This document shows positions 27,201-39,200 of a stretch of DNA of 64,000 nucleotides, one piece after another. A model generated the notes under the pieces. That model saw only the letters and a list, made by a program, of their open reading frames with translations. It did not search any database and was not told the DNA's origin. Both the position numbers and the translations under genes were made by a program. Origin of the DNA: Lucinisca nassula (Eukaryota; Mollusca; Bivalvia; Lucinida; Lucinidae); contig OY757016.1 in the NCBI GenBank assembly GCA_963580285.1, positions 44,841,124-44,905,123 of the forward strand, written 5' to 3'. Within the stretch, counting starts at the first letter, position 1. Each line of letters begins with the position of its first letter.

Positions 27201-30200
27201 CTTCTGAGATTCCAAGACAACACACCCCTGGGTTCAGGACTAGGAGTGGGGATGGGGTGGGGCTAGGGGTCAAAATCCAGGACACCTTTGTAATTTGTTG
27301 TATACCTTTCCATTATACTAACAAGTTATAGACACAATTGGTTATACATCAGCCAATCAAGTGACATTGGTTCAAGTGTAAAAGGGTGAAGGTCATGGTG
27401 ACCTACATTTCACGGTTCAGTGATTTTGCCTTATATCTTAAAGTCTATTTGTTGGAGAAATGTCATACCTGGGATATTAGTTCCATGTGACTCCACAATT
27501 GACTTCAAAATATATCTAGGTCACTGTGACCTATATTTTTAATTATGAAGTACTTCAGAACAAAATTATTATGTATCTAATGGCTGGTATAATATGACAG
27601 TTTTAAAATACATTTAAAAAATTGAAATCAACTTTGGCATCACAGAATATTGCATTATGGATCAAAACCCATGAAAAATCAAGGGAGGCTACTCACAGAG
27701 GTACATACTACACCATGAATAAATCTACAAAGCTTTTGGTCAGGTTGGATTTTTTTTTTTTTTTGCTGTATTCATTTATATGATCCTCTTATTGCCCTCT
27801 TAGAAGCCTCCGTGGTGTAGTGGTGACGCTACTCGACTTGTAAACCAGGGATCGCAGGATCGATCTTGGGCTTCTCCAGAATTCGGATGTGTCTTTAAAC
27901 CGAGGTCCCGTCTCCATATGACCTAAACTGTTGGTGGGACGTAAAACTCAAAACAATCACTCACTTATTGCCCTCTATTACCATACTTCAAATGTATTGG
28001 AAGTTCATTGTATATTTGCAATTTTTGGTCACTTATGTTTAAAATTTGCTATCTTATTTTTATTTCAGGAAAGAATTTTTCGTTGTAATGAGCTATGGGA
28101 GAAACTGTTGAGCAGTCCCGAGAAATTTGATTTTGTTTTAACTGTTAATAGTGCAAGAGGTAGGTGTCATTATATAACCCGTGTTACAAGATACACCACA
28201 ACCTCTTTATAACACTGTTAATGGGGTCCAAAGCAGAAACATTGTAAGATAAACAACCATGTTATATCCAAACAAAAATGTATAGATTACATAGAAAAAT
28301 GACCATTTATGGGACCGGCCCCCGTCCATCGGGGCTTGAAGAAATATATGGGCTGCATGATGCTTCCACGCAGAGCTGAAACCGACCCGCACACAAGTAC
28401 TGGTAAACCGCTTAGAGGATCTAAGCCTTCCCAGGCAAAGCGGTGCGAGTCGGCCCATCCATGCTTATAAACCCTATTGGTTTCATTGGGCGACAGGGCT
28501 TGAGATGTCATTTCATCTCAGCGTCGGGTAAAAGTCCCACAAAATTGGAAGCAACGTCTCCAAAATTACCTTTACAGTGTTGACGGGGATGTTAAACCTC
28601 AAATCCAACAAACAAATCATTATGTAAGCCATGTTACAAGATACACCACAACCTCTTTATATCACTGTTAATGGGGTCCAAAGCAGAAACCGTGTTAGAT
28701 AAACAACCGTGTTATATCCAAACAAAAATGTATAGATTATATAGAAAAATGACCATTTATGGTCATTTTTCTATATAATCTATACATTTTTAGGATCCAT
28801 CTTGAAACCGTGCTCTATCCAAAACGGTGTTATAATGAACAGTGTTATAATGAGGTTGTGGTGTACCTGTTTGAGTGGGAGGGTGGGCCATCGAGAAGGT
28901 GCTGTGTATCTTTCAGTGCCCGGGCTTCTTGCTCTTTTGACTTCAGTAGGGCAAGGGCGTGTTGTGCTTGCAGCAAGTGTAGGCTGGGGGCTTTCTCTAT
29001 GCTATCCTATCCTCCATTTTTCTAATGCCCCATTTCTTGGGAGATGGATTGAGATGAATGGGTTACTTGAGGAATAGGCCATCTACCCACTTGCTGTTGT
29101 CAGGGTGTGTGTACTGTGTATGTGTGTGTGTGTGTGTAGGGGGGGGACAATCTCACTAAGTAATGGTAAACTGCTTAGAGGGTCTAAGCCTGTCAAGGAA
29201 CAGTGATGATAACAGTCTGGCCCTACATGACCTTAGCTTTTGACTGGGTTATAAAACCACAACACACAACTTGTTTGTGACTGTGTGGGCTGCAAAAGCT
29301 CATATTAGACTGCACATTCATGCAGTCTGATTGGAGCATTTGTTGTCCAAATGTGCAGTCTGATCTTAGCATTTGCTGCCCTAATGTGCCGTCTGATCTG
29401 AGCATTTGCTGCCCAAATGTGTACTGTATTTAGTATTTGAACAGAGGGGCCTGAGCAAACAATGTAGACCCAAATGAGACACTACAGTAAGGGGTGTCTC
29501 ATCAGGGTCTACATTGTTTGCCACTCTTCCCACTATTCTTAGACATAACATCGGGTATTAACTTGTACTTGTTAAAATTTTAGACAACTATGGTAAGGAT
29601 TTGAGGTGTCCGAATACTTAGAGTAAATACAGTAGTCTGATCTTAGCATTTGCTGCCCAAATGTGGAGTCTGATCTGAGCATTTGCTGCCCAAATGTGCA
29701 GTGTGATCTGAGCATTTGCTACCCAGATGTGCAGTCTGATATGAGCATTTGCTGCCAAAATGTGCAGTGTGATCTGAGCATTTGCTACCCAAATGTGCAG
29801 TGTGATCTGAGCATTTGCTGCCCAAATGTGCAGTGTGATCTGAGCATTTGCTGCCCAAATGTGCAGTATGATCTGAGCATTTGCTGCCCAAATGTGCAGT
29901 GTGATCTGAGCATTTGCTGCCAAAATGTGCAGCCAGTTCTGAGCATTTGCTGCCCAAATGTGGAGTGTGATCTGAGCATTTGCTGCCAAAATGTGCAGTC
30001 TGATCGGAGCATTTGCTGCCCAAATGTGCAGCCAGTTCTGAGCATTTGCTGCCCACAGAATGTGCAGTCTGATCTGAGTGTTTACTTTCCACATGAAACT
30101 TCCATGGGATTCACCCTGTATAAAGGAAAAACATCTTTTAGTAACTTAACATGCCAAAGCTCCAGATAATTGCCCTCGCCCTTGGACTTGGAGAAATAGT

Positions 30201-33200
30201 TTGGGCTTCAAGATGCTTCCACGCAGAGCTGATACTGATCACTGGTAAACCACTTAGAAGGACTAAGCCTTTTGGTTACCTGCTGGGCATAAGATGTCAT
30301 TTCATCTCAATTCTGGGTAAAAGTCCCACAAAATTGGAAGCAATTTCTCCAAAATGACGTATAAAATATTGATATGGATGTTAACCCTCAATTCAAACAG
30401 ACAAGTAGCTCCAGATAAGGGGCTTTTTTCGCCCAAAAAGTATTGATATTTTTCTTATTTCTGTACGAAAAATATATGTTGTGGGTATTCATTAGAAGTG
30501 CCTCACCATTTAAACCAATGTCTATTTGTAGATCATATACCCATTGCATGCGGGAAACCCCTAAAGGGATACCTTGGCAAACAGTGCAGGCCCAGATCAG
30601 ACGCCGTGGAACGCGGCGTCTGATCAGGACCTGCACTATTTGCTCACAGAATTTTCCCTCAAAAATAGACTGAAAACAAAAAAATAGGCCTGACATCCCT
30701 TATATGATAAATGGACTTGTCCAAAATATAGTAATGGAAGAGTCCACTAGCATACAGCGGGAAAATAATGACCTTTTTCTCATTCCTGTTTCATATCTAC
30801 TGTATTTCAGTGGAAGAATTGAAAAAGATCGGACTTAAACCATTAGACATCGGATATGAAGAGTTTATGGAGATGAACTATCCGACGCTCACAGTGTGTC
30901 GGAAATGCTGCCGTGTGGAGTATCAATGTGGCTGTGGCCCTGGAAACAAACAGAATTGTATTCCTGACCAGAGTGGGAATATAATAGGTGTTGTAAATAA
31001 TGAGGCGTTGAAATTTGTCAGAGATAGTCCCGAACACAAAGAGAAAGAACCCAAGAAAAAGGACACAAAAAGGAAAAAAAGTGCTTTTGAGACGCTGGAC
31101 GCTTTCATAAATAACAAAATAGATGAAGATTTCATAAATAGAAAGTTATTAGAGTTCACGGGAGCCAAAGATGTCTCGGAGCTTAGCGATGATTTCTTAA
31201 AACAGAAATTGTTAGAGATTGAGGGAAAAACCGACCTCAGTGAGCTTGACGAAATCACTAAATCCTATACTTACGAACAACCAGAGCCGGCGGGAAGGAA
31301 ACCAGTGCCAGGTATACCTGTCAACTAAAGCTATAAATAGCTCCAGATTTAGAGCAGTATTGAGGATAATTTTGAGATATTTTTTTCTTATTTCGATGAA
31401 ACTTTGATAATTCAAACAGGGATGACTCATTTGTCAGTTACCCCCTATATTAATTGCATTGCAACACCTTGACCTGAAAAAGAAATGCTGTCTCAGGACA
31501 AGTGAGCTTTATCTGGTCAACGTGGCATTGCACTTCTATGAACTGGACTACTGGAAAAATTGGCAAAAATGTAAAGAGTGTACATGGGGATTAACTGATA
31601 AATAGAATATCAGGGGCCAGTTGTTCAAAACTAACGACGTCATTAGTTAACGTATCGTTAAAACTTTGATCATTAAATATGGAAAATATGCTGAAATTTT
31701 TACTGAAAAAATGTGAGCAGCTTTTGCGGACGCAAAAGCTGCTCACATTTTTTCAGCAAAAATACCAAAATTTACGATATTGTACTTGCTAGAAGAGTTA
31801 ACAATATGACCACTAATGAGCTCGTTAAGCTAACGATGCTTTGAACAACTGGCCCCAGATTTGTGTCATTTGATATCAGCTTTATCAAGCTCGGCTTTGA
31901 GAATGCATGTAGAATTGCTTGGCGGGCCTCGCGATTCTGCAAGCATTCTGGAAGCCTAAACTGATAAACTTGATATCAAAAGACACAAATCTAGTATTGT
32001 CTATTTACCATGGCAATTTCGAACTCATTCTCTAATCCCTAGAGAATTATTCCCATTGCTTCAGTTATATAGAGGATCTTAAATGAGTGTTTGTGTATTA
32101 TTATACCCCCACAAATGAAATTTGGGGGGGTATATAGGAGTGAGCTTGTCGGTCGGTCGGTCTGTCAGTCGGTCGGTCGGTCGGTCGGTCGGTCTGTTGA
32201 CTTGGTTTCCAGACGAGAACTCAGAGCGCTTCACCGATTTTTATAATTTTTGGTACACTGATGTAACATCATAAAATACAGGTCAGGTTCGATTTCCACT
32301 ACAATTCGTCATATATTTTCGACATAGTTATGGCCCCTTTCAAGTGAAAAAATTGCAAAATGGCGCTGTTGTACTATCAAGGCAGTTTTTGTGGGGGTAT
32401 TCATCACCTTTAGTGATAGCTCTAGTTGAATTTATTAAATGAGTTTAGGAAAAATAATGAAATACTAGGCTTTGCCGAGCATTTTATTCCTTTTCCTCAA
32501 CAAGTTTAATAAATTCAATAATTCATGGGCACGAATGCAAGATTCTATTTATCTATCATATGACATTTAAAACGCATTTTATTCACAATAGTTTTACAAA
32601 AATGTCAATATTCAGTCATTTGTAAACGCGACGTCGTAAGGGACATCATACAGATAATGTAAGGGAGCGTATCTAACTAATTTGCATATTTAATCCACCA
32701 GTGGATTATCGAATTTATTACAAGACGCGACGTCATATGATAACTTTATATGAAGGATATTTTATAGAGGCCTGTTTGATCTCATCTTGAAAAGATATGT
32801 TGTGTGTACTCATTAGAACCACCTAAATGAGGGGGTTCTAATGAATATATACAACATAACTTTATTTTATAGGAGATCGAAAAATATCCGTACGTCATTC
32901 CCATTAGCCTTGTGACCTTGCAATATGATTAACCCTCCATGGCTCAAACAACCCCCTATCTCGAAGACATTTTCATGGTCCAAAAGGTGTTCGAATTATA
33001 TTAAGCTACCAGTCACAACAGTTTTTGTCTGCTTTGTTGTCTGTTGGTTACTTTAAAAGTCATTGTTGCAAACAGTGTGGATCCAGATCAGACTGCTCCT
33101 CTAGGAGCAGTCTGATCAGGGTCTACACTGTTTGCCAATATACAAACATACGTTTGCCAGAAGTTGCAGCAGACATGACATAAACAAAACATTTTCGGAT

Positions 33201-36200
33201 GCAGTTTTTCTTCCGATCTTACGGGTTGAGGATTTTGGAAATCCCAATTGTGTGGAGCCAGATTTGCCTGTACATTTCATGGCTTGCGTAATATTTGAAT
33301 ATCAGGCTGCAATCATCAGGGCAAATTCAGGGAAATTTGAAAATTTTTCAAGGTTAGTGAAAAGTTTTTAAAGTTAGTGAAAAGTCATGGAATTTTGAAA
33401 AAAAAAAAAAAGATCAGTGAAATTTGATGTTTAAGAAAACAGCAGGGAAATGTCAGAAAATTTTGCCTATTTATGTGACAGTTTAGATGTTAAATTTCAT
33501 GGCCAAAACCTTAATTTGCTCCTGGAATGATGGATATTATGAATTATCCTTGATTTTCTACAGCGTTATGTGGTTGCAGTTTAATGTTAACAGTCTGTAA
33601 TATTATTCTTTTTTAACCATCAATGTCTAGACAATGATGTGAATGCCAGATTTTCAAGGCTATCAGATTTGGGCATTTTGGGCAGTGGTAATGAGAATTA
33701 ATGGGAATGGGAACACCTGACAGGTTTTTCCACCATCTTTCAAAGGGAGACAACTTTCGAGACTTCCTTTTCGCTTTTCTATAAACCCTGTCCCACTCAA
33801 GAAGGGGTCGACTCTTAAAGGAAGGAATTTGCTCAGGAGAAAATTCTTTCCTTTAAGAGTAGACCCCTATTGACATGGGAGACAAAAGTACTTCTGCAGG
33901 AGTTGCTCCCCCCCCCCCCCCCCCTCTGAAAGTGTATCTATTCCCCTTAAGTCAGTGAAAAGTCAGGGAATTTAGATTTGATCTGATGGTGGCAGCCCTA
34001 AAAATGTATCACTGACTTCGGTAGCTAGGTTGCATGTGCGTCTGACTGATGATCAGGAGGACACAGGTTCACTACCTGCCTGGTCGGCAACATTCTTTCA
34101 TCGAGATTGATCATGAAATCTTTTCTATGGTCAATCTCTCCCTTCCGCTGCTTCAAGAAGGGCACTTGCCAGTTTCTGGCAAAAGAATGTGCACTGTATT
34201 GGTTAACAACTTAATATATATAATTATATGCCTGCACAGGAAAAGTGGTTGGGTAAACTGATCGGCTCAATATAACCTGAATAGTGTTGGCTGGGCATTA
34301 AACTCCAAACAAATAAAACTATGAATCTGTTTATGTATTGTTGCAGGGATGAGTCGGAATATTAACCTAAGCTTTAGGCAGGGCTGTAAGGAGCAGACTC
34401 TGAGCGTGAAGCTGGAGGCCTACATGCCAGAAGAGGAAATCAACAATCCGGATGCCGTGCGGAGAAGTATTCACAGAGAATTTCAGAAAAACTATTCGTA
34501 AGTAGATTAACCTATAAACCTTAAGGGAAGTGGATACACCTTCAGGGGAGGCAACTCCTGCAGAAGTATTTTTGTCTCCCATGTCAATAGGAGTCAACTC
34601 TTAAATAGGAGCAAATTCTTCCCTTTAAGAGTAGACCTGTTTTTCAGTGGGACAGAGTTTACTTTCGGGACTTCCAGTTCGCTTTCTTATAATGTTTATA
34701 AGAAAGCAAACAGGATGTCCTGAAAGTTATCTTCCTTTGAAAAATGGCGAAAAAATCTGCCAGGTGTTCCCATTTAAACCAAGACTCCAAGAAAAACTGC
34801 ATCAGAAAGGAGGGAGGATTGCATGGCGGTCGTTCAAGACAGGAAATCACAGGTTCAACTGTAGATCAGTTTGGTCCAAAACTTTCAAGGTGATAGGCCA
34901 TGCGCATTACGAGCAGATTTTTATGCTCCCCGAAGAATTTCGGGGGAGCATATAGTCGCCGCTCCGTCCTGCTCTTGTTATCCCCCGCCGAAGGCGGAGG
35001 GATATAGTTTTGGCGTTGTCAGTCTGTCCGTCCGTCCATCCTTCCGTCCGTCCTTCCGTCCGTCCTTCCGTCTGTCCGTCACACTTTGTCCGGAACCGTT
35101 TCTCAGCAACTGTTACATGGAATTAAATGAAACTTGAATTAATATGTATTATTATGCTGTGGTGATGCACGCGCAATTTTTTTTCGGATTGACTTTTTAC
35201 ATCCAGAGTTATGGCCCCTTGAATGATTGAAATTCTGGATTTTTTGTCGTCTCACTTTGTCCGGAACCGTTTCTCAGCAACTATTGCATGGAATTAAATG
35301 AAAATTGAAATAAATATGTATTATTATGCTGCAGTGATGCACGCGCAATTTTTTTTTCGGATTGACTTTTTACATCCAGAGTTATGGCCCCTTAAATGAT
35401 TGAAATTCTGGATTTTTTCGTCATCTCACGTTGTCCGGAACTGTTTCTCAGCAACTATTGCATGGAATTAAATGAAACGTGAAATAAATATGTATTATTA
35501 TGCTGCGGTGGTGCACGCGCAATTTTTTTCTGGATTGACTTTTTACATCCAGAGTTATGACCCCTTAAATGATCGAAATTCTGGATTTTTCGTCGTCTCA
35601 CTTTGTCCGGAACCGTTTCTCAGCAACTATTGCATGGAATTAAATGAAACTTGAAATAAATATGTATTATTATGCTGTGGTGATGCACGCGCATTTTTTT
35701 TCCGGATTTACTTTTTACATCCAGAGTTATGGCCCCTTAAATGATTGAAATTCTGGATTTTTCGTCGTCTCACTTTTTTGTCGGGAACTGTTTCTCAGCA
35801 ACTATTGCATGGAATTAAATGAAACTTGAAATAAATATGTATTATTATGCTGTGGTGATGCACGCACAAATTTTTTTCGGATTGACTTTTTACACCCAGA
35901 GTTATGGCCCCTTAAATGATTAAAATTCTGGATTTTTCGTCGTCTCACTTTGTCTGGAACCGCTTCTCAGCAACTATTGCATGGAATAAAATGAAACTTG
36001 AAATAAATATGTATTATTATGCTGCCGTGATGCACGCGCAATTTTTTTTTCTCAATTTTGGCCAGATATATTTTCTTGCCATTCTACACGAAAAACCCAT
36101 TAGGCGGGCGATATCAATTCAACGAATTTGCTTGTTTTTTCTAGCTTTTCAGTTCATATGAATTGTCAAAGCTTTTTTTTTTTTTTTGAAAATTGTTCAG

Positions 36201-39200
36201 GAAACTAAAATATCATCTATAATTTGCTTGGCTCATTTAGTGGCGAGATCTGACAACATAATGTCAATATAAAAGTTATGAGTAAGACAAATTTTGAGTT
36301 CAACTGAATAGAGGATAAAAAGGCCTTATAACCTCGGGATCAGTTTGAATACAGTAAAATTTCCTTTATTAAGACCACTTTTGGGACTGTTCAAAAGTGG
36401 TCTTTAAGACCACTTTTGAACAGTCTCAAAGGTGGTCTCTTACCAGAGGAGACGGTGTAGGAAGCACAAAGAAAAAAAATATTTAAGATATGTTTTTAAA
36501 AGAAAATTTAGTCTTAATTTTAGCTGGACCTAATAGCAAAAGTTCACTGTACAAAGGCACCTTAGTTTATACTAATTTATTTTAGTTTGATTGCAATGGA
36601 AGCTTCCAGCTTATTTAATCACGCTCAAACACTCATTCTGGATAATTTCACGCGCACGAGAGAGAAGCAGTGACTATTACACCACTGCTACCCATTTACA
36701 CCTCGGTGGAGTGAGGCTGTGTTATTCATTACATGTCTTGCCCAAGGACACACCTTGATACCGGGTGCCGGATTCGAACGCATGAGTCAAATGCGTTAAC
36801 CACTGCGCCATCGAGGCTGGCGAACCTTGCTATAACAGTGGTATTTATTTCCCCATAAAGAATCCCAATAAGGTGTAGTATAATTAAGAAATAGATCAGC
36901 TCTAGCTGTGATTTGTTGAGTAATAAATCACAGTTTGGAGGTCAGTTGTAAAGTAGACAAATCACGAGCGCGTAGCGCACGTAATTTGTCTACTTACAAC
37001 TGACCGACAAACTGTGATTTATTACCTAACAAATCACTGGCTAGAGCTGATCTATTTTGATTCTAACACGCTGAAACTTGGCAATAATGCTGTTGTTTCC
37101 TTCAGATTCTCACAACTTTTCGCCATTGTTAGAATTAATCCCGCTAAAGTTATCTACTGAAACACATGCATTTATATCCTTTTCTAATGTTTTCGATGCG
37201 AGAAAATGACGTTACACCATCCAATGTCAAGGAAATCGACTAGTGACGTCATAAATTTTCAGTTTTAATGACGTCACTCGTCACGCTCTTCTTTGTCTTG
37301 ATTTGTTGTAGAATAAAACACAATTATTTTCCATTGACTATATAGGCGCGCTGTGTTAGAATAGGTAATAAAGGACTTCTTCCCGTAATATTTGTAAGAA
37401 ACACTCCTTAATTACTCCATTTGTTTCATGGTGTGTAGAATCATTGCAATATTCTTGAAAATCTCCATTAGTCCTTATCTTGCTGAATATTCATCTAAGC
37501 CACACCCATTTCTGTCTTTCAACCAATCAAATTACTTGATGTAATTTATTGCTACAAATTCGTAAACTGAATGCCAAACAGTGTAGATCCTGATCAGATG
37601 GCTTCTTCAGAAGCCATCTGAGCTGGATCTACACTGTTTGCAAAGATAGGGATTGTCGTGAACAGCAGGATAAGGGTTAACTCATGGTTTGATATGAACA
37701 GCAGGATAAGGGTTCTTCAGAAGCCATCTGATCTGGATCTACACTGTTTGCAAAGATAGGGGTTGCCGTGAACAGCAGGATAAGGGTTAACTCATGGTTT
37801 GATATGAACAGCAGGATAAGGGTTCTTCAGAAGCCATCTGATCTGGATCTACACTGTTTGCAAAGATAGGGGTTGTCGTGAACAGCAAGATAAGGGTTAA
37901 TTGTCTCATCGTGAGCGAAGGAATCATTCCGTTAACCCATTTTGTACCAGAGACCCCAAAATTTTGAAATGGACTTGTGCTTTATATAAGGAGGAAGATT
38001 CCATTTGGTACAAAAAGGGTTAAAATTGTTATAACAAGTTTTGTTGTAATGTGGTATGTCGGTATAAAGAGGGTTACTATACAGTCCAACCTGTATTAAG
38101 CAAGCACCCAAGGGATAACAAAAATGTGCTTGCTTAAGACAGGTGCTTGCTAAATACAGGTGAAATTTAACACATTTGGCTTTTTCGGGAACAAAACACC
38201 TGCATGCTTAAGACAGGTTACTTGCTTAATAGAGGTGGCCGCTAAGACAGGTTTTACTGTATTTCAGTCCCGAAGAAGCTGCCACTGTAAAGTCGCTTGA
38301 GATTAGACAAGCTATTGAAAAGGTAACTGGTCACGCGTGGTGTGAACAGCATGGTCCAGTTAATGAGACAAAGACACAGTCAACTAATGAGCCAAGATAT
38401 TGCGAGAAACATCGACCGCCTGCTGAGAAGACGCCATCAGCTAATGAAAACAGTTCTTCCAAACAGAAACCACCAGAAGGCACTCGGATTACTATAGGAT
38501 TTAAGAAAGCGGCTCAGACCTCGCCTGATAAGACTAATAAACCAGCTGAAGCGAGCAAGAAAACAGCCATTCCTTTGCCGTATAACAGTCCAGACAATGA
38601 GAAAACTTCTTTGTCAGCCGGTGGAAACAGCTCCATTGAATCAGTTGACATAAATAAGCCAGCCAATGATACAAGCCCCAAGAATGATGAATTGGCTTCT
38701 AATTTAGCCGAAAAGAAAAAGCTTATAGCTTTTTGCGCTAAAGCAGTGGAGTTGTCTAATGAGACTGACAAAAAAACTGATGCAAAAGTTTCAGACTGCA
38801 AGGGAAAGAATCATAAAGAGCACGCTGGAAAAGAAAACAAAGCTGAAGGTGATGAAAAACAAACACTGAAAATTTGTGGACACTGCGGCAAGGAGGAACC
38901 AAAGAGAAAGGCTTTCAAGAAATGTCAGAAGTAAGTTTTCAGAGAGAGAGAGAGAGAGAGACAGACAGAGAGAGAGACAGACAGACAGACAGAGAGAGGA
39001 GAGTGAGTATACAGCAATTTACTCAGTTTAGTACCAAATCATAGTTTGTGAGTCCTCATTAGAACGGCCTCAATGCGGCACTTATTAGAACCGCCTTAAT
39101 GCGACTCTTCTAAAGACACCATAATCTGTATTTGAGCCAGCAAATGAGAAAAGGTACTTATTGCACAGTCAGCCTGCAGCCCATGACTGTTAACCCTTGA

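Noticed and set aside
29618..30169. 158-168-residue open frames on both strands of the 33-bp repeat
   Set aside because: Open in several frames at once, purely periodic, and interrupted by a MITE; typical of minisatellites with a period divisible by three.
34871..36161. Coding potential of several 60-100 residue frames in H5
   Set aside because: They follow the 172-bp repeat units with poly-T stretches and have no family resemblance.
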